DNA of 26,730 nucleotides from a virus: positions 1 to 26,730 of the IMG/VR virus record IMGVR_UViG_3300042924_004399; one strand, written 5' to 3'. A program made the translations under genes and the position numbers. Each line of letters opens with the position of its first letter. The stretch's first letter is position 1. The notes under the pieces are model-generated. The model was not told the origin of the DNA and did no database searches. It saw only the letters and a list, made by a program, of their open reading frames with translations. Positions 17,936 through 24,768 of the stretch are shown here, in pieces.

Positions 17936-18750
17936 TTCTTATTTCTCCCTGTGTTGGAGGCTGCGACAGCAGCCGCTGCTGCTTGGGCTACCTGGCCTAC
18001 GATGATTGCCACCGCAACTGGTTGAGCCTGCTTCTTCTCCTCGACCGAGAGATCTTTTCCTAGGGTGGTCACCGCAGTGACCGCTTCCCCAATGCTTTCT
18101 GAGATTGCTGCGACTGCCTCTCCTACCGCTTCCGCTACTGCGTCCGCTGGCCCATCAGGAGCCACGCTAGGGCTTGGAACTGGTTCAGGACTCGGAGTGA
18201 CTTCTTCGCTTGGACTCGCGCTTGGAGTCGGCGTTCCACTTTGTTCTGGACTAGGATCTGGAGTTCGCGTTGGAGTTGGTGATGGTCGCTCACTTGGAGC
18301 TACAGTTGGAGTTGGGGTAGGCTCTGGCGTAGGCTCTGGAGTTGGCTGTGGCGTTGGTTCAGGCGTCGGAGTAGGAGTCGGTTCTGGCGTAGGACTTGGC
18401 GTCGGTTCTTCAGTCGGAGTCGGAGTCGGCTCTGGTGTTGGCTCTGGCGTCGGCTCAGGCGTCGGGCTGGGTGTAGGCTCTGGTGTCGGCTCAAGGCTAG
18501 GCTCCACACTCGCGCTCGGCGTTGGGTTCGGTTCCCACGGAATCGGATCCCATGGTCGATTTGGCAAGCACAGCCTCACCCACAGTTCGTCGGCTGGCTC
18601 GTCCGCCCACCAGAATGGACCCCATAGTTTCCACTCTCCCGTGTACGGATTCGTTCCCCCGCACCAGATTTCCTGCTGGTTTGCACGTGCAATTCTTGGA
18701 AGAACAAGGCTTACTGCGACTAGAAGTACCAATAAGGCTGCGGAACGCAA
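17932..18750 (-). CDS. Secreted Pro/Thr/Glu-repeat membrane protein in the lysis block
   Basis: This 272-residue protein starts at TTG 18750, immediately after the previous TGA. It has a signal peptide ([18 protein letters not shown], likely cut after ARA) and a small Trp-rich segment with two Cys ([12 protein letters not shown] and [12 protein letters not shown]). A long PTPEP-type repeat follows, from about residue 75 to 190, then Ala/Val-rich helices. A C-terminal hydrophobic segment ([20 protein letters not shown]) precedes a basic end. The extended linker could span the cell wall, giving a spanin-like or wall-anchoring arrangement. An in-frame ATG is absent near the start. Neighbouring holin and lysin genes suggest a part in lysis, but a virion or superinfection-related surface role is possible. 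Confidence 0.6.
   Translation of the reverse strand: MRSAALLVLLVAVSLVLPRIARANQQEIWCGGTNPYTGEWKLWGPFWWADEPADELWVRLCLPNRPWDPIPWEPNPTPSASVEPSLEPTPEPTPSPTPEPTPEPTPEPTPTPTEEPTPSPTPEPTPTPTPEPTPQPTPEPTPEPTPTPTVAPSERPSPTPTRTPDPSPEQSGTPTPSASPSEEVTPSPEPVPSPSVAPDGPADAVAEAVGEAVAAISESIGEAVTAVTTLGKDLSVEEKKQAQPVAVAIIVGQVAQAAAAAVAASNTGRNKK
18240..18500. repeat. Low-complexity PTPEP-coding repeats
   Basis: Imperfect short repeats of the type GGCTCTGGCGTCGG / GGTGTAGGCTC encode the Pro-Thr-Pro-Glu stretch of the secreted protein. They also create a long open antisense frame of Gly/Val repeats that is not a gene. Such repeats can change length by slippage. Confidence 0.75.
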
Positions 18751-19239
18751 TCATGACTCCGATTCTCCGACCCCTAATGGCTTGATTTCTGTTGCTTCAA
18801 TGATCTGGTAGGTGGCTCCGCCGCCCAGAATGCCCGCAAGTTGCAGTGCAACCTCACGATCTGCACCCTTTTCCTGGCGTCGGTCGATCATTTCCTGTGC
18901 GCGAAGGCCCTCTGCGAGCGATGGGGTCAAATCCCCGTCCTGCACCGCGCTGTGTACGTAGTCCCGCACCAACATTGCTAGGTCGCCTGTTGCCTTGATG
19001 GTCTTCTTCTGCTTCCGAAGGTGGTTGATGGCAGAGATGCGCTTGTGTTCGTGGTCTTCGGTGAGGTGTTCACGCTTGTGCTTGCCAAGGGTGATGCGGG
19101 AGATGTAGTGTCCAGCGTCCGCAAGCCACTTGGAAAGCTGCACATCGGACATTCCGTCGCGCATCTTCTTGTTGATCGCCTCAACCAAGGGGCTTCGGCA
19201 GACGTGGCAGCCCGTAAGGACTGGCGCGAGGTCAGTCAC
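18751..19239 (-). CDS. Cys/His-containing possible DNA-binding protein
   Basis: This 162-residue protein starts at GTG 19239, two bases after the previous stop. CHVC at 11-14 and a cluster of His later ([15 protein letters not shown]) could bind zinc. [20 protein letters not shown] resembles a helix-turn-helix, with LGKHKREHL following. The C-terminal half is helical ([20 protein letters not shown]) and could oligomerise. A DNA-binding protein of this size upstream of terminase could be the small terminase subunit, although lysis genes separate the two. A transcription factor is the alternative. I do not recognise a family. Confidence 0.45.
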   Translation of the reverse strand: MTDLAPVLTGCHVCRSPLVEAINKKMRDGMSDVQLSKWLADAGHYISRITLGKHKREHLTEDHEHKRISAINHLRKQKKTIKATGDLAMLVRDYVHSAVQDGDLTPSLAEGLRAQEMIDRRQEKGADREVALQLAGILGGGATYQIIEATEIKPLGVGESES

Positions 19240-19241
19240 GG

Positions 19242-19448
19242 TTATCTTAACTTTACTTCGTCAGTCAGCGCGACAAGCGCGTCAGTTCTAGTTGCGCCAG
19301 TTCCTGTGGCGAGTGGCTCTCCGAAAATGTTGTCTGAAGCCTGGGCAGTCCACACGCCATCAATCTGGTCGAGCAGCGTGACCTGCCAGCCGTGGACGGC
19401 AGCCGCAGCAGCCGCGTTGTTGAGTGCCTGAAGTTCAGCGTCCATCAC
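19242..19448 (-). CDS. Small hypothetical protein
   Basis: A 68-residue frame starts at GTG 19448, overlapping the fibre TGA (GTGA), with GGAAGGA about seven bases before it; an ATG follows directly as codon 2. The sequence is helix, strands, helix: an Ala-rich first helix, WQVTLLDQIDGVWTAQA strands, then a Gly/Thr loop and ATRTDALVALTDEVKL helix. This small alpha-beta layout recalls short phage proteins that modify or chaperone fibres, but there is no specific evidence. Confidence 0.55.
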   Translation of the reverse strand: MMDAELQALNNAAAAAAVHGWQVTLLDQIDGVWTAQASDNIFGEPLATGTGATRTDALVALTDEVKLR

Positions 19449-21190
19449 GCACCAATCCTTCCGACGCTTAGTGATGAATACACGCCTGTCACAAAGACTG
19501 TGTTGAGTGCTCCGCCTGAAGTCTGCGTGGCGAATACTTCCACATAATCTGTTGCTGCTAAGTACACATTGGTTGAAACGCTTAGGATTGTTGTAGCTCC
19601 AGAAAGTGCGGCGATCTGCACACCTCCACGGTCTGCTCCGTTGACATAGATCTGAACGAGCCGACGACCTGTTGAATTGCTGGCAAAGCCAACATTTGCG
19701 CTAATAGTGTAGAAACCAGCCTGCCCAATGGTAATTCGATCGTTTGCGTCATCAAACCAGCCCTTTGGATCATAGGAGCCTGTGGTTGGAGACGAGCTGG
19801 CAGTGTCAAATGTCAGTTTAGTTGTGGTGGCGTTGGTTAGCGATTGCGTTGCTGTGTATGAGATTCGCGCCACCCACAGCGAATTAGTTCCATTGATATC
19901 CAAATTATTAAACGATACGTTGCTATTTGTTGCAACCGCTTGGCCAATGGAGACAGTCTTTGCTGCTGCGTTGGCATCTGCGCCAGTGACAGTAACACCA
20001 GTACCAGCGGCAAGAGTGGCGACGAAGTTTCCGCTCGTAATGCTGCTTGTGGCGTGCGTGTGGACGCTAGAGGCGTAACTTGCGCTCAATCCAACCGTGA
20101 CGATGCCAGCGGTGTCGGTTGACGCCGTGATCGGTGCCGTGCCGTTAACGGCGGTGACATAAGTACCAGATGGCTGGTAGGCGTGGGTATGGACGGATGC
20201 CGCAATGCCAGCACTGGCAATGGACGATTTAGTCCAGAGGCTGCTAGAGGTCTTGTATTGAATGATGTCTCCATCAGACGGGCTTGCCGCAGAGACATTG
20301 TGTAGTTCGTCCAGTTCGTAGCCGTTCTGGACCTGCACAAGGATTTCGCCATTATTGAGATTGGACCTTGCAACAACACCAAGGAAAACGCTGTGAGATG
20401 GCTCGGCTGGCGGTGCATTATAGACTCGGCTACCAGGGGTATCGCCAAGCCAGACAGAAGACCCAGCGGTTGCTGCGCTTGTGTCGATGGTTCCAAGGAA
20501 GCCGTTCTCAATAACGTAGCCGAACGCATTGTTGGCTAGGTCTTGGGCAAGAAGTCCAAGCGTCTTTGACGATCCGACCTCGGAAGTGGCAGTTGCCAAC
20601 TGGATGGTGACGTTTGTGCCATCGGCTCCATTGACGTAAACAGCCTGACCCTTGGTCATTGATGCACCGCTGCTGTTCTTTACGTATGTCCGAAGAACCT
20701 CAGCATTGGTTGCCGAGTTTGCGGTGATGGCAGTCTGGTTGATGCCGACGGTGATGGCCGTGGTGCCAGAGGCGGTGATGGGAGCGGTGCCAGATACCGA
20801 TGTGACATAGGTACCGAATGGCTGGTAGGTGCCATCGTGAAGGTGGGTGGTCGTAGAGTAGCTGGCGTTCAGGCTAATGGTCGAGGTACCAGCAGCAGTC
20901 GCAACGCTGATTGGCGATGTGCCAATGATGGTTGCACCGCCAGCGCCAAAGTTACCAGTCGCCGTACCAGTGAGAACAATGTCTCCAACGGTAAGGCTAG
21001 ACATCTGGATGACCCCCGTCGTCGGGGTTTCGGTAATGACTACCGAGCCATCGGAGATCTGCAACGCCCAGTCCACAAGGAACTCCTCATGGAACGCATC
21101 TGGGAACGTGTGGGTAGATCCAGCCGCGCCGACGAAATCATTGTTTCGCCAGCGGGTATTGATTACCTTGGTTGAGGTAAAGCGGGACAA
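19445..21190 (-). CDS. Tail fibre / receptor-binding protein with C1q-like tip
   Basis: This 581-residue protein is rich in Thr, Ser, Ala and Gly. The start is TTG 21190, four bases after the previous stop, with AAGGG upstream. The body contains two related beta-repeat units, each with GTYVT(S/A)V.GTAPITAS followed by a helix-breaking Gly/Thr stretch and a THLH or VHTHA motif, typical of trimeric fibre shafts. A middle segment from about 165 to 290 resembles a DUF2190-like shell (VNGADGTNVTIQLATATS, VWLGDTPGSRV). The last 135 residues look like a C1q/TNF-type jelly roll: WVARISYTATQSLTN at the start, then GWFDDANDRITIGQAGFYTI and RRLVQIYVNGADRG. Such tips bind host surface structures. Confidence 0.72.
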   Translation of the reverse strand: MSRFTSTKVINTRWRNNDFVGAAGSTHTFPDAFHEEFLVDWALQISDGSVVITETPTTGVIQMSSLTVGDIVLTGTATGNFGAGGATIIGTSPISVATAAGTSTISLNASYSTTTHLHDGTYQPFGTYVTSVSGTAPITASGTTAITVGINQTAITANSATNAEVLRTYVKNSSGASMTKGQAVYVNGADGTNVTIQLATATSEVGSSKTLGLLAQDLANNAFGYVIENGFLGTIDTSAATAGSSVWLGDTPGSRVYNAPPAEPSHSVFLGVVARSNLNNGEILVQVQNGYELDELHNVSAASPSDGDIIQYKTSSSLWTKSSIASAGIAASVHTHAYQPSGTYVTAVNGTAPITASTDTAGIVTVGLSASYASSVHTHATSSITSGNFVATLAAGTGVTVTGADANAAAKTVSIGQAVATNSNVSFNNLDINGTNSLWVARISYTATQSLTNATTTKLTFDTASSSPTTGSYDPKGWFDDANDRITIGQAGFYTISANVGFASNSTGRRLVQIYVNGADRGGVQIAALSGATTILSVSTNVYLAATDYVEVFATQTSGGALNTVFVTGVYSSLSVGRIGA

Positions 21191-21193
21191 GGA

Positions 21194-21403
21194 CTACTTG
21201 CCCTTCGCGGTCTTGGCGGACTGCTTGAATGCCTTGGCGGTAGGTGCGCCCTTGCTCCCAGGCTTGCGCATCTTCTCGCCAGAGCCAGCTTCGATGCGCT
21301 TACGCTTGGCGTTGATGTTGGCGTACAGGCCCTTCTCGGCTTTCTCCGCCGCAGCCTTTCCAGCCTTCGTGTACGGGAACTTCTTCCCACCGACCATTGG
21401 CAT
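21194..21403 (-). CDS. Small Lys/Ala-rich basic protein
   Basis: This 69-residue protein starts at ATG 21403 within a TAATG overlap. It has the pattern MPMVGGKKFPYTKAGKAAAE, then Lys/Gly-rich sequence ending AFKQSAKTAKGK. Comparable short basic proteins occur in other phages as unnamed virion or DNA-associated proteins. No fold is visible. Confidence 0.6.
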   Translation of the reverse strand: MPMVGGKKFPYTKAGKAAAEKAEKGLYANINAKRKRIEAGSGEKMRKPGSKGAPTAKAFKQSAKTAKGK

Positions 21404-21792
21404 TAGTCTTCTCCTATGCTCGGCATCGGCAAGAGCCGAGCCAGGGGTACGGAAAGCGAGTCAGCCGCTCGTTCCGTTTCAACATCCCATACGTGGCTGA
21501 GGATGCTATGGGCCGCTGATCCCAGCGACTCCTCCAACGCCTCAACGAGACGCTCCACCCCTGCCTGGTGCAGGTGGATCAGTTCGTGCGCTACCACCCG
21601 TCGGATCTCGTCCTTCTTCTGCTTCCAGAGATCTGGAGAGAAGCGGATGGTGGCGTTATACAGGTTCGTGCTGACTTCTACGTCAGCCCAGGAATCGTCA
21701 GGCGGAGCGCCAGCTCCTACCGTGATGGTCCAATGCCCCAGTCCGAGGATGTCCTTGCAGCGATTGACGTATTGCGTAACTGCCTTGGACAT
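21403..21792 (-). CDS. HExxH zinc metallopeptidase-like protein
   Basis: This 129-residue protein carries HELIH at 69-73 within RRVVAHELIHLHQAG, the zincin active-site helix. A possible third ligand region is WDVETERAADSLS near 103-115. The N-terminal half has short strands (HWTITVGAGAP, YNATIRFSPDLW). The size fits minimal SprT/IrrE-like peptidases found in phages. It lies among small basic and fibre genes, so maturation or processing of a virion or host protein is a reasonable guess. The target is unknown. Confidence 0.68.
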   Translation of the reverse strand: MSKAVTQYVNRCKDILGLGHWTITVGAGAPPDDSWADVEVSTNLYNATIRFSPDLWKQKKDEIRRVVAHELIHLHQAGVERLVEALEESLGSAAHSILSHVWDVETERAADSLSVPLARLLPMPSIGED

Positions 21793-21825
21793 TCGACCCC
21801 CTCTGAATCGGTGGCGTTGTAACTA

Positions 21826-22572
21826 TTAGCGCCCTCGGCCCTTAAGTAGTCGGTCAATCTTTGCGGCGCCAGCATCGGTTACCTTCATGCCACGCTTTGC
21901 AGCAGACTGCTTGACTTCGCTAATACCGCTCTTGCTTGGTACCCGCTTGCTAAACTCATTAAACTTTGTCTTGAGTTGATTCTTGACTGGCTGAATTCCA
22001 GCAGCAGATCGCCAATTTCCTTCGCCAAATGGATCTGCAAGAACATCAAATGTTCGCTTTTCTCCAGGCGGGAGGTTTCCTTTTGGAAGTCTAGGGAAGA
22101 CGTCAATCTCAGATGTCATTCGGGAGGTCTCACCCTTTGTAATCAAACCAGATTTACGATTCCCCTTGTTGAAAGTCCTTGTCGCTTCATCAAGAGCGGC
22201 AGCTCGCTGAGAGATCGCGTACTCTTTACCGAACGCTTGACCAGCCTTCTTTGCTGCGACTCGACCCAGCAATTGATTTGCTACGCCAAATTTGCCAGCA
22301 GCCTTCAATGCTTGTCCAGCCTTGAATACCTTGCCAACTGGCAGGGCCATAGCGAGAGAGGCAGGGTCTACCTTGAGACCCTTACGGCTGGCGCTGAAGA
22401 TACCCTGGGTCAGCACCTCACCAGCGTCCTTGAGGCTAATGCTCTTGACGCCAGAGGCGGAACCCGTGAGGGGTGCGCCGTACTTCAGCTTCGTTGCAAT
22501 ACCCTCTGAGCGGCCAGTCAGTCGACGGGCGGTCCCAGAGGTGCGGTTCATTTCCTTCTTCTTTGCCATCAT
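21826..22572 (-). CDS. Lys-rich protein, longer member of a tandem paralogue pair
   Basis: This 248-residue protein shares its first 110 residues with the gene just upstream. Both begin MAKKKEMNRT.GTA.R (this one with an extra Met) and carry LTGSASGVKSISLK.AGE.LTQGI, then LAMALP.GKV.KA. The C-terminal half is unique (EIDVFPRLPKGNLPPGEKRT, WRSAAGIQPVKNQLKTK) and basic. The two ATGs sit in a TAATGATGG junction. The DNA around both starts is nearly identical. A virion or DNA-condensing role is possible for these basic, Ala/Lys-rich proteins, but function is unknown. Confidence 0.6.
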   Translation of the reverse strand: MMAKKKEMNRTSGTARRLTGRSEGIATKLKYGAPLTGSASGVKSISLKDAGEVLTQGIFSASRKGLKVDPASLAMALPVGKVFKAGQALKAAGKFGVANQLLGRVAAKKAGQAFGKEYAISQRAAALDEATRTFNKGNRKSGLITKGETSRMTSEIDVFPRLPKGNLPPGEKRTFDVLADPFGEGNWRSAAGIQPVKNQLKTKFNEFSKRVPSKSGISEVKQSAAKRGMKVTDAGAAKIDRLLKGRGR

Positions 22573-23012
22573 TACTTCCTTCTCGATGGTAGGCGTGGGA
22601 ACACACCCTCTGATCGAACTCTTGATTCTCGTGCAAACTCAACAGGCTCGTCAAAATAAGAAAACTCTCTTCCGATTTTTTGACCCTTGATCTTTGCTGC
22701 CGCTCTTGCCGCTAGCCCCGCTGCCTGATCTGTTTTTCCAGCGGCACGAAGCACCTTGGCAGCCTTGACGACCTTGCCCAATGGCAGGGCCATAGCCAAG
22801 CCCTCTGGGGCGAACTGGAGCTTCCCGCCACGGGTCGTGACGATGCCCTGCGTGAGGGCTTCACCAGCCTGCTTAAGGCTGATGCTCTTGACGCCAGAGG
22901 CGGAGCCAGTTAATGGCTTGCCCGTCTTCATACCAAAGCGGACTTCTTCCGCCTGGCTGATCTTCCGCTTGGCTGTGCCAGCGGTGCGGTTCATTTCCTT
23001 CTTCTTTGCCAT
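22572..23012 (-). CDS. Lys-rich protein, shorter member of the tandem paralogue pair
   Basis: This 146-residue basic protein is the shorter paralogue. The shared N-terminal block (KKKEMNRTAGTAKR, then PLTGSASGVKSISLKQAGEA) is followed by an Ala-rich helical part (LPLGKVVKAAKVLRAAGK) and a short FPRLPSRRK end. That end parallels the FPRLPKGN region of the longer copy, so the short copy looks like the same protein truncated at the FPRLP motif. Its TAA overlaps the next ATG. Function unknown. Confidence 0.6.
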   Translation of the reverse strand: MAKKKEMNRTAGTAKRKISQAEEVRFGMKTGKPLTGSASGVKSISLKQAGEALTQGIVTTRGGKLQFAPEGLAMALPLGKVVKAAKVLRAAGKTDQAAGLAARAAAKIKGQKIGREFSYFDEPVEFARESRVRSEGVFPRLPSRRK

Positions 23013-23014
23013 GA

Positions 23015-23287
23015 TTACTTCATACCTTTTCGGCCCTTTGGTTTAATGATCTTATTCTTTGGAACATCCGCGAGCACTTTACCCTGCTCGTTTACTGCAA
23101 CACGCACGTTGTCTACGATTTTATAGGTTGGTCCGCCGCCAACGTACTTGCCATTGGCCGTTGCTGGCATTTTAGAACCCTTGCTATTGTTATCGGTACC
23201 CTTGTAGATCGAAGGCTTCCCTGGCTTTGGCTTGCCTGGTACTGGCTTTGGGGTCTTCTTCCCCATGAGAATCTTGCCCTTTGGCAT
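23015..23287 (-). CDS. Small basic protein, first gene of the leftward unit
   Basis: This 90-residue, Lys/Pro/Gly-rich protein starts at ATG 23287 with AAGGAG six bases before it. It contains KTPKPVPGKPKPGKPSIYKG, a short strand region YKIVDNVRVAVNEQGKVL and a basic end KNKIIKPKGRKGMK. As the promoter-proximal gene of the whole leftward unit it is probably well expressed. The composition suits a DNA- or capsid-bound protein. Not recognised. Confidence 0.6.
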   Translation of the reverse strand: MPKGKILMGKKTPKPVPGKPKPGKPSIYKGTDNNSKGSKMPATANGKYVGGGPTYKIVDNVRVAVNEQGKVLADVPKNKIIKPKGRKGMK

Positions 23288-23317
23288 TTAAAACTCCTTG
23301 GGTTTCCCCATTCTTAA

Positions 23318-23335
23318 TCTGGCCTAGCGGCCAGA
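23318..23335 (-). promoter_or_regulatory. Stem-loop in the leader of the leftward unit
   Basis: TCTGGCC and GGCCAGA arms (7 bp) with a four-base loop lie about 30 bases before the first leftward start codon. A stem at this place in the 5' leader could stabilise the long message or act as a binding site. No U tract is present. Confidence 0.45.
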
Positions 23336-23402
23336 GCGAACTCTATTGAGTGAGAGACCGTTCTTACGGAGGGTGAGTTCGTTGCCCCCTCTGTGTCTCC
23401 CC

Positions 23403-23435
23403 CATATAACCAGAAAAACGGGGGGTTTATGTCAA
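23403..23435 (-). promoter_or_regulatory. Tentative leftward promoter
   Basis: A perfect TTGACA occurs on the minus strand (23435-23430), about 140 bases upstream of the first leftward gene. The best -10-like hexamer, TATATG at 23408-23403, is 21 bases away, which is too far for a normal sigma-70 promoter. A phage-specific or activator-dependent promoter is possible. Confidence 0.3.
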
Positions 23436-23445
23436 AAATAACATC

Positions 23446-23461
23446 ATTAAGATGTCTTAAT
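23446..23461. promoter_or_regulatory. AT-rich 16-bp palindrome, operator candidate
   Basis: ATTAAGATGTCTTAAT has 7-bp perfect arms around a TG centre. It lies just upstream of the minus-strand TTGACA, where a regulator of the leftward unit could bind. It is the longest AT-rich palindrome in the intergenic region. Confidence 0.5.
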
Positions 23462-23652
23462 CTTTATGAGGGAGGCTGTCGAGCACAACTTAACAGCTCC
23501 GCGTTAACAGATTGGGGTGAAAGCCTAGTCAAAAGGGGGGTGGCCTTATCAGAAGGGGTGTTCATTGCGGGGTTGGGTATTCCTAGCCCGCGCACGCCCC
23601 GCCCTCGAACCGCTACGGGGGGAGGGGGGGCGGCACAAATCGTGCCAACCTA

Positions 23653-23716
23653 CGACAGGGGCGCTTGTCGGCCAGCGACAGGGTAGCTTGTCGGGGGGCG
23701 ACAGGGTAGCTTGTCG
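23653..23716. repeat. Three 18-bp hyphenated palindromes with 23-bp period
   Basis: Units start at 23653, 23676 and 23699. The consensus is CGACAGGGTAGCTTGTCG; unit 1 differs by GGGGCGCT in the middle and units 2 and 3 are identical. Each has CGACA/TGTCG arms around an 8-base centre. The exact 23-bp spacing over non-coding DNA is typical of iterons for a replication initiator or of multiple operators. The core AAGCTACCC recurs in the opposite orientation near 23851. Confidence 0.8.
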
Positions 23717-23742
23717 AGGGGGGTAGGGCGGGCAGGGTAGGC

Positions 23743-23863
23743 GATACCCCCCTCGCCGTACCCGATACCCCCCGCGCCGTTGCAGGGCTAGCCCTCCCGC
23801 CGATCGATACCCCCCCGCCTAGCCCGTACCCGTGCAGGGGCTACCCCCGCAAGCTACCCCCGC
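23743..23863. repeat. C-rich direct repeats (GATACCCCCC, GCTACCCCCGC)
   Basis: GATACCCCCC occurs at 23743, 23764 and 23806, and GCTACCCCCGC at 23840 and 23853. The opposite strand therefore carries several runs of five to seven G that could form quadruplexes. No gene is visible. These may be further initiator-binding or structural sites of an origin. Confidence 0.6.
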
Positions 23864-23965
23864 CGATAGGCCGCCTCGACGTACACCGCCCCCCGCGCAA
23901 CGCTACGCCCCGCGCCCCCCTCGCCGCCATGATTGTATTCCCCCCGCCTCGATCGCCCCGCTACG

Positions 23966-23994
23966 TTGCCCCTAGACCCCTATTGGAATAGAAC
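23966..23994 (+). promoter_or_regulatory. Tentative rightward promoter
   Basis: TTGCCC (23966-23971) and TAGAAC (23989-23994) are 17 bases apart, each matching four of six consensus positions. The -10 lies inside the SOS-box-like palindrome, so binding there would block it. About 120 bases of leader would precede the first gene. Confidence 0.35.
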
Positions 23995-24007
23995 AAACGT
24001 TCTATTC
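23986..24007. promoter_or_regulatory. SOS-box-like 22-bp palindrome
   Basis: GAATAGAAC and GTTCTATTC form perfect 9-bp arms around AAAC. The centre GAAC-AAAC-GTTC matches the known GAACRNRYGTTC LexA box of Bacillus and actinobacteria. It sits 109 bases upstream of the first rightward gene. Host LexA control, or a phage repressor with a similar site, is inferred. Confidence 0.65.
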
Positions 24008-24076
24008 TCGATTGTTGCGGAATCTTATCCTTTGCCCCTATTGTCGATCCCGTGCAGGGGGTGTAGGCTAGGGGTA

Positions 24077-24095
24077 GGCGGGGGCTATCCCCGCC
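24077..24095 (+). promoter_or_regulatory. Leader hairpin before the first rightward gene
   Basis: GGCGGGG and CCCCGCC arms (7 bp) with a five-base loop end six bases before the GGGAGGAG ribosome-binding site of the gene at 24116. It is positioned like the other hairpins of this arm but has a different loop. Confidence 0.5.
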
Positions 24096-24115
24096 ACAAT
24101 CGGGAGGAGTAGACT

Positions 24116-24295
24116 ATGGCCGAGGAGTATACCGTTTGGGTGATCGTACCCGTCGAGTACTCGATGACAATCACCGCCGATAGCCTCGACGAGGCGCGGG
24201 AGGCGGTCGAGGATATGGAGGGCGAGGATATCGCCGCCAATGGTTGCGATGAGTCGAAGGGTACGCCCAAGATCCTATCGGTTGAGCTCGCCTAA
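24116..24295 (+). CDS. Small acidic protein, first gene of the rightward unit
   Basis: A 59-residue frame starts at ATG 24116 with a strong GGGAGGAG site seven bases upstream and ends TAA. The sequence begins with strands (EYTVWVIVPVEYSMTI), then ADSLDEAREAVEDMEGEDIA, an acidic helix, and a final strand PKILSVELA. This beta-alpha-beta pattern is common in small phage early proteins with no known function. One Cys is present. Clear ribosome-binding site and codon use like its neighbours support a real gene. Confidence 0.7.
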   Translation: MAEEYTVWVIVPVEYSMTITADSLDEAREAVEDMEGEDIAANGCDESKGTPKILSVELA

Positions 24296-24310
24296 GCGGG
24301 CGACAATAGC

Positions 24311-24335
24311 GGGGGGCGGGATCGACCCGCCCCCC
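24311..24335 (+). promoter_or_regulatory. Intercistronic hairpin A
   Basis: GGGGGGCGGG and CCCGCCCCCC arms (10 bp) with loop ATCGA end just before the GGAGGG ribosome-binding site of the next gene. It is a member of the arm's hairpin family by position and arm sequence, but lacks the AGAAT loop and conserved leader. Confidence 0.65.
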
Positions 24336-24351
24336 TTGGAGGGTATGAATC

Positions 24352-24768
24352 ATGAACGAAGCTCATTCAACATACTACGGGCAGGGGGCGGCGATCGATG
24401 CCGACACCCTCGCCGTGAAGGGGGAACGCACCGACACCGCGACGGTATCGCGGGCGATGGTTCCCGTAATCGAAGCGGGGCGGGGATCGGTTCGCAATTC
24501 GATCCGCACCGTGTGGGATGATGCCGAAGCTAACGGGCTAATCCCCTACGCCGTACACGTGCACGGGGGCTCGATCCCGCCCTACCGCCTATGCATCGTG
24601 CATAGCGTGATCCTCGCCCGTGATGCCGCCCGTGAGGGTTGGATCGATGAAGCGCCCGACTATTGGGAGTCTGGGGAACCCCTTGGGTGTACGTCATGCG
24701 GGGAATGGTACGGGCGGGAGGCGCATTGCGCCTCGTGCCGATGCAACGTCGAAGGGGGACGATCATGA
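24352..24768 (+). CDS. Zinc-ribbon-like small protein
   Basis: This 138-residue protein starts at ATG 24352, preceded by GGAGGG. The N-terminal half has RAMVPVIEAGRGSVRNSIRT and a strand region (YAVHVHGGSIPPYRLCIVHS). The C-terminal end carries CTSCGEWYGREAHCASCRC, a Cys4-type ribbon with extra Cys and His, likely zinc-binding. Its TGA overlaps the ATG of the next gene (ATGA). DNA or RNA binding is possible. No family recognised. Confidence 0.6.
   Translation: MNEAHSTYYGQGAAIDADTLAVKGERTDTATVSRAMVPVIEAGRGSVRNSIRTVWDDAEANGLIPYAVHVHGGSIPPYRLCIVHSVILARDAAREGWIDEAPDYWESGEPLGCTSCGEWYGREAHCASCRCNVEGGRS

Larger units (their letters stand above)
23288..24115. other. Non-coding control region between divergent gene units
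   Basis: About 830 bases separate the leftward and rightward units. The first 290 are moderate in GC with a hairpin and an AT-rich palindrome; from about 23580 on the sequence is extremely GC-rich with G and C runs. Repeats, palindromes and no convincing frame on either strand suggest a replication origin and/or switch region. A 97-codon frame at 23393-23686 has no gene-like features. Confidence 0.6.

Noticed and set aside
18065-18811. Long plus-strand frame with Gly/Val/Ser repeats
   Set aside because: It is the antisense of the PTPEP repeats; no ribosome-binding site, and the minus-strand gene has a signal peptide and coupled neighbours.
20877-21500. 207-codon plus-strand frame
   Set aside because: It runs antisense across the fibre start and the small basic gene; there is no independent evidence.
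23490-23510. TTAACAG direct repeat (two copies, 14 bp apart)
   Set aside because: Only two short copies in AT-richer DNA; could be chance and no role can be supported.
23393-23686. 97-codon plus-strand frame in the control region
   Set aside because: It runs through the first iteron into G-rich DNA, has Pro/Arg/Gly-rich low-complexity ending and no good ribosome-binding site.
23653-23716. CRISPR array
   Set aside because: Only three short palindromes separated by five bases; no spacer-sized unique sequences and no cas genes.
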